NCBI GenBank assembly: GCA_028752905.1
Contig: JAQNBH010000013.1
Coordinates: 10,902,897 to 10,966,896, forward strand
From: Cladorhizidae sp. MBARI D1340-BT2
Taxonomy: Eukaryota > Porifera > Demospongiae > Poecilosclerida > Cladorhizidae
Direction: 5' to 3'
DNA: 64,000 nucleotides
Positions within the stretch are counted from its first letter, which is position 1. Each line of letters begins with the position of its first letter. Made by a program: the position numbers and the translations under genes. Of this stretch, positions 1 through 12,832 are shown in pieces. Below the pieces are notes generated by a model. It did not search any database and was not told the origin of the DNA. It was given only the letters and a program-made list of their open reading frames with translations.

Positions 1-534
1 GGGTCTGGGGCATTTAAGCTTTAGTTAGATAGCTTGATAAAAACACAGTTGCATCCCGGTAGCTATTTTTAACATGCATACCTAGTGTAATCACTTCAAT
101 AGACACTCCATGCGCTGCCACCAACCAACCATCATCCATCATGCTGCCTTCTCGTATACAACTAGTCACAAAAAAATATTGTTCAATTTTAAGCACGTTT
201 GATATTTTTGGTGAAATTATTTCCAAAATTTTTATCCTGCAAGGTTGCAACATTCGTTTTAAATTCTTTGTGATCTCTTAAAGATATCTACTTTCATCAT
301 AATTATATGCACAAGAAGATATATTGCCCTAATTAACCAATTCTCGCAAAGACAAAAGTTTTTGCTTAAGTAGTGGTGTGTGCTCAATTAGATCAATCTT
401 TAAAAAGTGTTAGTGCTTCACTCCTCCTAACCGTCCCCCCATAAAGCAAGCCACAACTTCTGCAGCAGCTATGGTACACAAGAGTTTACCATAATCTTCG
501 TATAAAAATAAACAGCATAAAGTCATTTGAGTTT
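1..534. repeat. Representative 534-bp satellite monomer
   Basis: This copy illustrates the unit. Landmarks are a HindIII site at 16-21, a CCCGGTAG indel hotspot at 55-62, an A/T tract at 225-233 whose A-T boundary shifts between units, and a hyphenated palindrome TGCAAGGTTGCA at 238-249. Further along are an EcoRV-type GATATC at 283-288, a PstI site at 461-466 and a plus-strand TATA-like tataaaaata at 501-510. Eight CpG dinucleotides are present. The length is divisible by three, so a reading frame carries over from unit to unit. On the minus strand the unit holds a 79-codon ORF (253-14) and, across the unit border, a 45-codon ORF (547-410). No transposon terminal repeats or RNA gene promoters were recognised. 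Confidence 0.9.
14..253 (-). CDS. 79-codon ORF repeated in the satellite unit (coding status doubtful)
   Basis: An ATG at 253-251 opens 79 codons ending in TAA at 16-14. The predicted peptide starts MLQPCRIK and ends SSYLTKA, and contains an acidic/aromatic MMDDGWLVAAHG segment. No signal peptide, membrane segment or known domain was recognised. The full ORF is present in 88 of 112 units. In the others it is broken by a shared 5-bp deletion, a shared 1-bp insertion, a 4-bp TATA insertion, a nonsense change (unit at 20305) or tract-length changes. Substitutions inside it are both silent (AGT/AGC, GTG/GTA) and amino-acid changing (Val/Met, Phe/Leu, and Ile/Asn/Phe/Lys at one tract). Frameshifted variants have been amplified along with intact ones, so present-day selection on a protein is not evident. 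It may be a relic of coding sequence or chance. Confidence 0.15.
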   Translation of the reverse strand: MLQPCRIKILEIISPKISNVLKIEQYFFVTSCIREGSMMDDGWLVAAHGVSIEVITLGMHVKNSYRDATVFLSSYLTKA

Positions 535-547
535 GGGTCTGGGGCAT
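410..547 (-). CDS. 45-codon ORF downstream of the 79-codon ORF, same frame (coding status doubtful)
   Basis: On the minus strand the TAA ending the 79-codon ORF of the next unit (550-548) is followed at once by ATG at 547-545, giving TAAATG. This opens 45 codons that end in TAA at 412-410. The peptide starts MPQTQTQMTL and contains a small-residue, hydrophobic LLCTIAAAEVVACFMGG stretch before a basic end. It is not recognised. The arrangement recurs wherever the unit is unaltered. It is too short to call on its own and is listed because it shares the unusually stop-poor frame of the unit. It could be a relic or chance. Confidence 0.1.
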   Translation of the reverse strand: MPQTQTQMTLCCLFLYEDYGKLLCTIAAAEVVACFMGGRLGGVKH

Positions 548-1081
548 TTAAGCTTTAGTTAGATAGCTTGATAAAAACACAGTTGCATCCCGGTAGCTAT
601 TTTTAACATGCATACCTAGTGTAATCACTTCAATAGACACTCCATGCGCTGCCACCAACCAACCATCATCCATCATGCTGCCTTCTCGTATACAACTAGT
701 CACAAAAAAATATTGTTCAATTTTAAGCACGTTTGATATTTTTGGTGAAATTATTTCCAAAATTTTTATCCTGCAAGGTTGCAACATTCGTTTTAAATTC
801 TTTGTGATCTCTTAAAGATATCTACTTTCATCATAATTATATGCACAAGAAGATATATTGCCCTAATTAACCAATTCTCGCAAAGACAAAAGTTTTTGCT
901 TAAGTAGTGGTGTGTGCTCAATTAGATCAATCTTTAAAAAGTGTTAGTGCTTCACTCCTCCTAACCGTCCCCCCATAAAGCAAGCCACAACTTCTGCAGC
1001 AGCTATGGTACACAAGAGTTTACCATAATCTTCGTATAAAAATAAACAGCATAAAGTCATTTGAGTTTGGGTCTGGGGCAT

Positions 1082-4000
1082 TTAAGCTTTAGTTAGATAG
1101 CTTGATAAAAACACAGTTGCATCCCGGTAGCTATTTTTAACATGCATACCTAGTGTAATCACTTCAATAGACACTCCATGCGCTGCCACCAACCAACCAT
1201 CATCCATCATGCTGCCTTCTCGTATACAACTAGTCACAAAAAAATATTGTTCAATTTTAAGCATGTTTGATATTTTTGGTGAAATTATTTCCAAATTTTT
1301 TATCCTGCAAGGTTGCAACATTCGTTTTAAATTCTTTGTGATCTCTTAAAGATATCTACTTTCATCATAATTATATGCACAAGAAGATATATTGCCCTAA
1401 TTAACCAATTCTCGCAAAGACAAAAGTTTTTGCTTAAGTAGTGGTGTGTGCTCAATTAGATCAATCTTTAAAAAGTGTTAGTGCTTCACTCCTCCTAACC
1501 GTCCCCCCATAAAGCAAGCCACAACTTCTGCAGCAGCTATGGTACACAAGAGTTTACCATAATCTTCGTATAAAAATAAACAGCATAAAGTCATTTGAGT
1601 TTGGGTCTGGGGCATTTAAGCTTTAGTTAGATAGCTTGATAAAAACACAGTTGCATCCCGGTAGCTATTTTTAACATGCATACCTAGTGTAATCACTTCA
1701 ATAGACACTCCATGCGCTGCCACCAACCAACCATCATCCATCATGCTGCCTTCTCGTATACAACTAGTCACAAAAAAATATTGTTCAATTTTAAGCACGT
1801 TTGATATTTTTGGTGAAATTATTTCCAAAAATTTTATCCTGCAAGGTTGCAACATTCGTTTTAAATTCTTTGTGATCTCTTAAAGATATCTACTTTCATC
1901 ATAATTATATGCACAAGAAGATATATTGCCCTAATTAACCAATTCTCGCAAAGACAAAAGTTTTTGCTTAAGTAGTGGTGTGTGCTCAATTAGATCAATC
2001 TTTAAAAAGTGTTAGTGCTTCACTCCTCCTAACCGTCCCCCCATAAAGCAAGCCACAACTTCTGCAGCAGCTATGGTACACAAGAGTTTACCATAATCTT
2101 CGTATAAAAATAAACAGCATAAAGTCATTTGAGTTTGGGTCTGGGGCATTTAAGCTTTAGTTAGATAGCTTGATAAAAACACAGTTGCATCCCGGTAGCT
2201 ATTTTTAACATGCATACCTAGTGTAATCACTTCAATAGACACTCCATGCGCTGCCACCAACCAACCATCATCCATCATGCTGCCTTCTCGTATACAACTA
2301 GTCACAAAAAAATATTGTTCAATTTTAAGCACGTTTGATATTTTTGGTGAAATTATTTCCAAAATTTTTATCCTGCAAGGTTGCAACATTCGTTTTAAAT
2401 TCTTTGTGATCTCTTAAAGATATCTACTTTCATCATAATTATATGCACAAGAAGATATATTGCCCTAATTAACCAATTCTCGCAAAGACAAAAGTTTTTG
2501 CTTAAGTAGTGGTGTGTGCTCAATTAGATCAATCTTTAAAAAGTGTTAGTGCTTCACTCCTCCTAACCGTCCCCCCATAAAGCAAGCCACAACTTCTGCA
2601 GCAGCTATGGTACACAAGAGTTTACCATAATCTTCGTATAAAAATAAACAGCATAAAGTCATTTGAGTTTGGGTCTGGGGCATTTAAGCTTTAGTTAGAT
2701 AGCTTGATAAAAACACAGTTGCATCCCGGTAGCTATTTTTAACATGCATACCTAGTGTAATCACTTCAATAGACACTCCATGCGCTGCCACCAACCAACC
2801 ATCATCCATCATGCTGCCTTCTCGTATACAACTAGTCACAAAAAAATATTGTTCAATTTTAAGCATGTTTGATATTTTTGGTGAAATTATTTCCAAAATT
2901 TTTATCCTGCAAGGTTGCAACATTCGTTTTAAATTCTTTGTGATCTCTTAAAGATATCTACTTTCATCATAATTATATGCACAAGAAGATATATTGCCCT
3001 AATTAACCAATTCTCGCAAAGACAAAAGTTTTTGCTTAAGTAGTGGTGAGTGCTCAATTAGATCAATCTTTAAAAAGTGTTAGTGCTTCACTCCTCCTAA
3101 CCGTCCCCCCATAAAGCAAGCCACAACTTCTGCAGCAGCTATGGTACACAAGAGTTTACCATAATCTTCGTATAAAAATAAACAGCATAAAGTCATTTGA
3201 GTTTGGGTCTGGGGCATTTAAGCTTTAGTTAGATAGCTTGATAAAAACACAGTTGCATCCCGGTAGCTATTTTTAACATGCATACCTAGTGTAATCACTT
3301 CAATAGACACTCCATGCGCTGCCACCAACCAACCATCATCCATCATGCTGCCTTCTCGTATACAACTAGTCACAAAAAAATATTGTTCGATTTTAAGCAT
3401 GTTTGATATTTTTGGTGAAATTATTTCCAAAATTTTTATCCTGCAAGGTTGCAACATTCGTTTTAAATTCTCTGTGATCTCTTAAAGATATCTACTTTCA
3501 TCATAATTATATGCACAAGAAGATATATTGCCCTAATTAACCAATTCTCGCAAAGACAAAAGTTTTTGCTTAAGTATATAGTTGTGTGTGCTCAATTAGA
3601 TCAATCTTTAAAAAGTGTTAGTGCTTCACTCCTCCTAACCGTCCCCCCATAAAGCAAGCCACAACTTCTGCAGCAGCTATGGTACACAAGAGTTTACCAT
3701 AATCTTCGTATAAAAATAAACAGCATAAAGTCATTTGAGTTTGGGTCTGGGGCATTTAAGCTTTAGTTAGATAGCTTGATAAAAACACAGTTGCATCCCG
3801 GTAGCTATTTTTAACATGCATACCTAGTGTAATCACTTCAATAGACACTCCATGCGCTGCCACCAACCAACCATCATCCATCATGCTGCCTTCTCGTATA
3901 CAACTAGTCACAAAAAAATATTGTTCAATTTTAAGCATGTTTGATATTTTTGGTGAAATTATTTCCAAATTTTTTATCCTGCAAGGTTGCAACATTCGTT

Positions 4001-5357
4001 TTAAATTCTTTGTGATCTCTTAAAGATATCTACTTTCATCATAATTATATGCACAAGAAGATATATTGCCCTAATTAACCAATTCTCGCAAAGACAAAAG
4101 TTTTTGCTTAAGTAGTGGTGTGTGCTCAATTAGATCAATCTTTAAAAAGTGTTAGTGCTTCACTCCTCCTAACCGTCCCCCCATAAAGCAAGCCACAACT
4201 TCTGCAGCAGCTATGGTACACAAGAGTTTACCATAATCTTCGTATAAAAATAAACAGCATAAAGTCATTTGAGTTTGGGTCTGGGGCATTTAAGCTTTAG
4301 TTAGATAGCTTGATAAAAACACAGTTGCATCCCGGTAGCTATTTTTAACATGCATACCTAGTGTAATCACTTCAATAGACACTCCATGCGCTGCCACCAA
4401 CCAACCATCATCCATCATGCTGCCTTCTCGTATACAACTAGTCACAAAAAAATATTGTTCAATTTTAAGCACGTTTGATATTTTTGGTGAAATTATTTCC
4501 AAAAATTTTATCCTGCAAGGTTGCAACATTCGTTTTAAATTCTTTGTGATCTCTTAAAGATATCTACTTTCATCATAATTATATGCACAAGAAGATATAT
4601 TGCCCTAATTAACCAATTCTCGCAAAGACAAAAGTTTTTGCTTAAGTAGTGGTGTGTGCTCAATTAGATCAATCTTTAAAAAGTGTTAGTGCTTCACTCC
4701 TCCTAACCGTCCCCCCATAAAGCAAGCCACAACTTCTGCAGCAGCTATGGTACACAAGAGTTTACCATAATCTTCGTATAAAAATAAACAGCATAAAGTC
4801 ATTTGAGTTTGGGTCTGGGGCATTTAAGCTTTAGTTAGATAGCTTGATAAAAACACAGTTGCATCCCGGTAGCTATTTTTAACATGCATACCTAGTGTAA
4901 TCACTTCAATAGACACTCCATGCGCTGCCACCAACCAACCATCATCCATCATGCTGCCTTCTCGTATACAACTAGTCACAAAAAAATATTGTTCAATTTT
5001 AAGCACGTTTGATATTTTTGGTGAAATTATTTCCAAAATTTTTATCCTGCAAGGTTGCAACATTCGTTTTAAATTCTTTGTGATCTCTTAAAGATATCTA
5101 CTTTCATCATAATTATATGCACAAGAAGATATATTGCCCTAATTAACCAATTCTCGCAAAGACAAAAGTTTTTGCTTAAGTAGTGGTGTGTGCTCAATTA
5201 GATCAATCTTTAAAAAGTGTTAGTGCTTCACTCCTCCTAACCGTCCCCCCATAAAGCAAGCCACAACTTCTGCAGCAGCTATGGTACACAAGAGTTTACC
5301 ATAATCTTCGTATAAAAATAAACAGCATAAAGTCATTTGAGTTTGGGTCTGGGGCAT
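1082..5357. repeat. Left-end higher-order repeat: three-unit block at 1082-2683 and 3756-5357
   Basis: Three consecutive units at 1082, 1616 and 2150 carry the A/T-tract and CpG-site combinations A3T6 with catg, A5T4 with cacg, and A4T5 with cacg. The same ordered set recurs at 3756, 4290 and 4824. Two further units lie between them, one holding a private 4-bp TATA insertion near 3576. This indicates block duplication or unequal exchange over about 2.7 kb. The call rests on a few diagnostic positions read by eye. Confidence 0.6.
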
Positions 5358-5892
5358 TTAAGCTTTAGTTAGATAGCTTGATAAAAACACAGTTGCATCC
5401 CGGTAGCTATTTTTAACATGCATACCTAGTGTAATCACTTCAATAGACACTCCATGCGCTGCCACCAACCAACCATCATCCATCATGCTGCCTTCTCGTA
5501 TACAACTAGTCACAAAAAAATATTGTTCAATTTTAAGCATGTTTGATATTTTTGGTGAAATTATTTCAATTTTTTTTTATCCTGCAAGGTTGCAACATTC
5601 GTTTTAAATTCTTTGTGATCTCTTAAAGATATCTACTTTCATCATAATTATATGCACAAGAAGATATATTGCCCTAATTAACCAATTCTCGCAAAGACAA
5701 AAGTTTTTGCTTAAGTAGTGGTGTGTGCTCAATTAGATCAATCTTTAAAAAGTGTTAGTGCTTCACTCCTCCTAACCGTCCCCCCATAAAGCAAGCCACA
5801 ACTTCTGCAGCAGCTATGGTACACAAGAGTTTACCATAATCTTCGTATAAAAATAAACAGCATAAAGTCATTTGAGTTTGGGTCTGGGGCAT

Positions 5893-8800
5893 TTAAGCTT
5901 TAGTTAGATAGCTTGATAAAAACACAGTTGCATCCCGGTAGCTATTTTTAACATGCATACCTAGTGTAATCACTTCAATAGACACTCCATGCGCTGCCAC
6001 CAACCAACCATCATCCATCATGCTGCCTTCTCGTATACAACTAGTCACAAAAAAATATTGTTCAATTTTAAGCACGTTTGATATTTTTGGTGAAATTATT
6101 TCCAAATTTTTTATCCTGCAAGGTTGCAACATTCGTTTTAAATTCTTTGTGATCTCTTAAAGATATCTACTTTCATCATAATTATATGCACAAGAAGATA
6201 TATTGCCCTAATTAACCAATTCTCGCAAAGACAAAAGTTTTTGCTTAAGTAGTGGTGTGTGCTCAATTAGATCAATCTTTAAAAAGTGTTAGTGCTTCAC
6301 TCCTCCTAACCGTCCCCCCATAAAGCAAGCCACAACTTCTGCAGCAGCTATGGTACACAAGAGTTTACCATAATCTTCGTATAAAAATAAACAGCATAAA
6401 GTCATTTGAGTTTGGGTCTGGGGCATTTAAGCTTTAGTTAGATAGCTTGATAAAAACACAGTTGCATCCCGGTAGCTATTTTTAACATGCATACCTAGTG
6501 TAATCACTTCAATAGACACTCCATGCGCTGCCACCAACCAACCATCATCCATCATGCTGCCTTCTCGTATACAACTAGTCACAAAAAAATATTGTTCAAT
6601 TTTAAGCACGTTTGATATTTTTGGTGAAATTATTTCCAAATTTTTTATCCTGCAAGGTTGCAACATTCGTTTTAAATTCTTTGTGATCTCTTAAAGATAT
6701 CTACTTTCATCATAATTATATGCACAAGAAGATATATTGCCCTAATTAACCAATTCTCGCAAAGACAAAAGTTTTTGCTTAAGTAGTGGTGTGTGCTCAA
6801 TTAGATCAATCTTTAAAAAGTGTTAGTGCTTCACTCCTCCTAACCGTCCCCCCATAAAGCAAGCCACAACTTCTGCAGCAGCTATGGTACACAAGAGTTT
6901 ACCATAATCTTCGTATAAAAATAAACAGCATAAAGTCATTTGAGTTTGGGTCTGGGGCATTTAAGCTTTAGTTAGATAGCTTGATAAAAACACAGTTGCA
7001 TCCCGGTAGCTATTTTTAACATGCATACCTAGTGTAATCACTTCAATAGACACTCCATGCGCTGCCACCAACCAACCATCATCCATCATGCTGCCTTCTC
7101 GTATACAACTAGTCACAAAAAAATATTGTTCAATTTTAAGCACGTTTGATATTTTTGGTGAAATTATTTCCAAATTTTTTATCCTGCAAGGTTGCAACAT
7201 TCGTTTTAAATTCTTTGTGATCTCTTAAAGATATCTACTTTCATCATAATTATATGCACAAGAAGATATATTGCCCGAATTAACCAATTCTCGCAAAGAC
7301 AAAAGTTTTTGCTTAAGTAGTGGTGTGTGCTCAATTAGATCAATCTTTAAAAAGTGTTAGTGCTTCACTCCTTCTAACCGTCCCCCCATAAAGCAAGCCA
7401 CAACTTCTGCAGCAGCTATGGTACACAAGAGTTTACCATAATCTTCGTATAAAAATAAACAGCATAAAGTCATTTGAGTTTGGGTCTGGGGCATTTAAGC
7501 TTTAGTTAGATAGCTTGATAAAAACACAGTTGCATCCCGGTAGCTATTTTTAACATGCATACCTAGTGTAATCACTTCAATAGACACTCCATGCGCTGCC
7601 ACCAACCAACCATCATCCATCATGCTGCCTTCTCGTATACAACTAGTCACAAAAAGATATTGTTCAATTTTAAGCATGTTTGATATTTTTGGTGAAATTA
7701 TTTCCAATTTTTTTATCCTGCAAGGTTGCAACATTCGTTTTAAATTCTTTGTGATCTCTTAAAGATATCTACTTTCATCATAATTATATGCACAAGAAGA
7801 TATATTGCCCTAATTAACCAATTCTCGCAAAGACAAAAGTTTTTGCTTAAGTAGTGGTGTGTGCTCAATTAGATCAATCTTTAAAAAGTGTTAGTGCTTC
7901 ACTCCTCCTAACCGTCCCCCCATAAAGCAAGCCACAACTTCTGCAGCAGCTATGGTACACAAGAGTTTACCATAATCTTCGTATAAAAATAAACAGCATA
8001 AAGTCATTTGAGTTTGGGTCTGGGGCATTTAAGCTTTAGTTAGATAGCTTGATAAAAACACAGTTGCATCAGCTATTTTTAACATGCATACCTAGTGTAA
8101 TCACTTCAATAGACACTCCATGCGCTGCCACCAACCAACCATCATCCATCATGCTGCCTTCTCGTATACAACTAGTCACAAAAAAATATTGTTCAATTTT
8201 AAGCACGTTTGATATTTTTGGTGAAATTATTTCCAAATTTTTTATCCTGCAAGGTTGCAACATTCGTTTTAAATTCTTTGTGATCTCTTAAAGATATCTA
8301 CTTTCATCATAATTATATGCACAAGAAGATATATTGCCCTAATTAACCAATTCTCGCAAAGACAAAAGTTTTTGCTTAAGTAGTGGTGTGTGCTCAATTA
8401 GATCAATCTTTAAAAAGTGTTAGTGCTTCACTCCTCCTAACCGTCCCCCCATAAAGCAAGCCACAACTTCTGCAGCAGCTATGGTACACAAGAGTTTACC
8501 ATAATCTTCGTATAAAAATAAACAGCATAAAGTCATTTGAGTTTGGGTCTGGGGCATTTAAGCTTTAGTTAGATATATAGCTTGATAAAAACACAGTTGC
8601 ATCCCGGTAGCTATTTTTAACATGCATACCTAGTGTAATCACTTCAATAGACACTCCATGCGCTGCCACCAACCAACCATCATCCATCATGCTGCCTTCT
8701 CGTATACAGCTAGTCACAAAAAAATATTGTTCAATTTTAAGCATGTTTGATATTTTTGGTGAAATTATTTCCAAATTTTTTATCCTGCAAGGTTGCAACA

Positions 8801-11800
8801 TTCGTTTTAAATTCTTTGTGATCTCTTAAAGATATCTACTTTCATCATAATTATATGCACAAGAAGATATATTGCCCTAATTAACCAATTCTCGCAAAGA
8901 CAAAAGTTTTTGCTTAAGTAGTGGTGTGTGCTCAATTAGATCAATCTTTAAAAAGTGTTAGTGCTTCACTCCTCCTAACCGTCCCCCCATAAAGCAAGCC
9001 ACAACTTCTGCAGCAGCTATGGTACACAAGAGTTTACCATAATCTTCGTATAAAAATAAACAGCATAAAGTCATTTGAGTTTGGGTCTGGGGCATTTAAG
9101 CTTTAGTTAGATAGCTTGATAAAAACACAGTTGCATCCCGGTAGCTATTTTTAACATGCATACCTAGTGTAATCACTTCAATAGACACTCCATGCGCTGC
9201 CACCAACCAACCATCATCCATCATGCTGCCTTCTCGTATACAACTAGTCACAAAAAAATATTGTTCAATTTTAAGCACGTTTGATATTTTTGGTGAAATT
9301 ATTTCCAAAATTTTTATCCTGCAAGGTTGCAACATTCGTTTTAAATTCTTTGTGATCTCTTAAAGATATCTACTTTCATCATAATTATATGCACAAGAAG
9401 ATATATTGCCCTAATTAACCAATTCTCGCAAAGACAAAAGTTTTTGCTTAAGTAGTGGTGTGTGCTCAATTAGATCAATCTTTAAAAAGTGTTAGTGCTT
9501 CACTCCTCCTAACCGTCCCCCCATAAAGCAAGCCACAACTTCTGCAGCAGCTATGGTACACAAGAGTTTACCATAATCTTCGTATAAAAATAAACAGCAT
9601 AAAGTCATTTGAGTTTGGGTCTGGGGCATTTAAGCTTTAGTTAGATAGCTTGATAAAAACACAGTTGCATCCCGGTAGCTATTTTTAACATGCATACCTA
9701 GTGTAATCACTTCAATAGACACTCCATGCGCTGCCACCAACCAACCATCATCCATCATGCTGCCTTCTCGTATACAACTAGTCACAAAAAAATATTGTTC
9801 AATTTTAAGCACGTTTGATATTTTTGGTGAAATTATTTCCAAATTTTTTATCCTGCAAGGTTGCAACATTCGTTTTAAATTCTTTGTGATCTCTTAAAGA
9901 TATCTACTTTCATCATAATTATATGCACAAGAAGATATATTGCCCTAATTAACCAATTCTCGCAAAGACAAAAGTTTTTGCTTAAGTAGTGGTGTGTGCT
10001 CAATTAGATCAATCTTTAAAAAGTGTTAGTGCTTCACTCCTCCTAACCGTCCCCCCATAAAGCAAGCCACAACTTCTGCAGCAGCTATGGTACACAAGAG
10101 TTTACCATAATCTTCGTATAAAAATAAACAGCATAAAGTCATTTGAGTTTGGGTCTGGGGCATTTAAGCTTTAGTTAGATAGCTTGATAAAAACACAGTT
10201 GCATCCCGGTAGCTATTTTTAACATGCATACCTAGTGTAATCACTTCAATAGACACTCCATGCGCTGCCACCAACCAACCATCATCCATCATGCTGCCTT
10301 CTCGTATACAACTAGTCACAAAAAAATATTGTTCAATTTTAAGCACGTTTGATATTTTTGGTGAAATTATTTCCAAATTTTTTATCCTGCAAGGTTGCAA
10401 CATTCGTTTTAAATTCTTTGTGATCTCTTAAAGATATCTACTTTCATCATAATTATATGCACAAGAAGATATATTGCCCTAATTAACCAATTCTCGCAAA
10501 GACAAAAGTTTTTGCTTAAGTAGTGGTGTGTGCTCAATTAGATCAATCTTTAAAAAGTGTTAGTGCTTCACTCCTCCTAACCGTCCCCCCATAAAGCAAG
10601 CCACAACTTCTGCAGCAGCTATGGTACACAAGAGTTTACCATAATCTTCGTATAAAAATAAACAGCATAAAGTCATTTGAGTTTGGGTCTGGGGCATTTA
10701 AGCTTTAGTTAGATAGCTTGATAAAAACACAGTTGCATCCCGGTAGCTATTTTTAACATGCATACCTAGTGTAATCACTTCAATAGACACTCCATGCGCT
10801 GCCACCAACCAACCATCATCCATCATGCTGCCTTCTCGTATACAACTAGTCACAAAAAAATATTGTTCAATTTTAAGCACGTTTGATATTTTTGGTGAAA
10901 TTATTTCCAAATTTTTTATCCTGCAAGGTTGCAACATTCGTTTTAAATTCTTTGTGATCTCTTAAAGATATCTACTTTCATCATAATTATATGCACAAGA
11001 AGATATATTGCCCGAATTAACCAATTCTCGCAAAGACAAAAGTTTTTGCTTAAGTAGTGGTGTGTGCTCAATTAGATCAATCTTTAAAAAGTGTTAGTGC
11101 TTCACTCCTTCTAACCGTCCCCCCATAAAGCAAGCCACAACTTCTGCAGCAGCTATGGTACACAAGAGTTTACCATAATCTTCGTATAAAAATAAACAGC
11201 ATAAAGTCATTTGAGTTTGGGTCTGGGGCATTTAAGCTTTAGTTAGATAGCTTGATAAAAACACAGTTGCATCCCGGTAGCTATTTTTAACATGCATACC
11301 TAGTGTAATCACTTCAATAGACACTCCATGCGCTGCCACCAACCAACCATCATCCATCATGCTGCCTTCTCGTATACAACTAGTCACAAAAAGATATTGT
11401 TCAATTTTAAGCATGTTTGATATTTTTGGTGAAATTATTTCCAATTTTTTTATCCTGCAAGGTTGCAACATTCGTTTTAAATTCTTTGTGATCTCTTAAA
11501 GATATCTACTTTCATCATAATTATATGCACAAGAAGATATATTGCCCTAATTAACCAATTCTCGCAAAGACAAAAGTTTTTGCTTAAGTAGTGGTGTGTG
11601 CTCAATTAGATCAATCTTTAAAAAGTGTTAGTGCTTCACTCCTCCTAACCGTCCCCCCATAAAGCAAGCCACAACTTCTGCAGCAGCTATGGTACACAAG
11701 AGTTTACCATAATCTTCGTATAAAAATAAACAGCATAAAGTCATTTGAGTTTGGGTCTGGGGCATTTAAGCTTTAGTTAGATAGCTTGATAAAAACACAG

Positions 11801-12832
11801 TTGCATCAGCTATTTTTAACATGCATACCTAGTGTAATCACTTCAATAGACACTCCATGCGCTGCCACCAACCAACCATCATCCATCATGCTGCCTTCTC
11901 GTATACAACTAGTCACAAAAAAATATTGTTCAATTTTAAGCACGTTTGATATTTTTGGTGAAATTATTTCCAAATTTTTTATCCTGCAAGGTTGCAACAT
12001 TCGTTTTAAATTCTTTGTGATCTCTTAAAGATATCTACTTTCATCATAATTATATGCACAAGAAGATATATTGCCCTAATTAACCAATTCTCGCAAAGAC
12101 AAAAGTTTTTGCTTAAGTAGTGGTGTGTGCTCAATTAGATCAATCTTTAAAAAGTGTTAGTGCTTCACTCCTCCTAACCGTCCCCCCATAAAGCAAGCCA
12201 CAACTTCTGCAGCAGCTATGGTACACAAGAGTTTACCATAATCTTCGTATAAAAATAAACAGCATAAAGTCATTTGAGTTTGGGTCTGGGGCATTTAAGC
12301 TTTAGTTAGATATATAGCTTGATAAAAACACAGTTGCATCCCGGTAGCTATTTTTAACATGCATACCTAGTGTAATCACTTCAATAGACACTCCATGCGC
12401 TGCCACCAACCAACCATCATCCATCATGCTGCCTTCTCGTATACAGCTAGTCACAAAAAAATATTGTTCAATTTTAAGCATGTTTGATATTTTTGGTGAA
12501 ATTATTTCCAAATTTTTTATCCTGCAAGGTTGCAACATTCGTTTTAAATTCTTTGTGATCTCTTAAAGATATCTACTTTCATCATAATTATATGCACAAG
12601 AAGATATATTGCCCTAATTAACCAATTCTCGCAAAGACAAAAGTTTTTGCTTAAGTAGTGGTGTGTGCTCAATTAGATCAATCTTTAAAAAGTGTTAGTG
12701 CTTCACTCCTCCTAACCGTCCCCCCATAAAGCAAGCCACAACTTCTGCAGCAGCTATGGTACACAAGAGTTTACCATAATCTTCGTATAAAAATAAACAG
12801 CATAAAGTCATTTGAGTTTGGGTCTGGGGCAT
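5893..12832. repeat. Six-unit higher-order repeat, copies at 5893-9095 and 9630-12832
   Basis: Six units at 5893, 6427, 6961, 7495, 8029 and 8558 have lengths 534, 534, 534, 534, 529 and 538 bp. The same series recurs 3737 bp further on, at 9630 to 12832. Both copies share rare markers in order: cccgaattaacc (7275 and 11012), ccttctaacc, aaaagatatt with an A2T7 tract, the 5-bp CCGGT deletion, and the 4-bp TATA insertion in agatatatagc. One ordinary unit (9096-9629) separates the copies, so the repeat period is seven units. This is a clear recent segmental duplication within the array. Confidence 0.93.

Noticed and set aside
201..215. Sm-site-like atttttgg on the plus strand, suggesting a spliced-leader or snRNA gene in the unit
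   Set aside because: No recognisable snRNA or leader sequence, splice-donor context or flanking hairpin accompanies it. Variants (gatatatttgg, gatattttcgg, gatattttttg) change the motif, and it is expected by chance in AT-rich DNA.
251..263. Possible CENP-B box (TTCG....A) in the unit
   Set aside because: Only the first half of the motif is present, here and near 498; the required CGGG half is missing.
8049..8291. 80-codon plus-strand ORF in the units with the 5-bp deletion
   Set aside because: It lies antisense to the 79-codon ORF, exists only because of the deletion, and has no recognisable domain.
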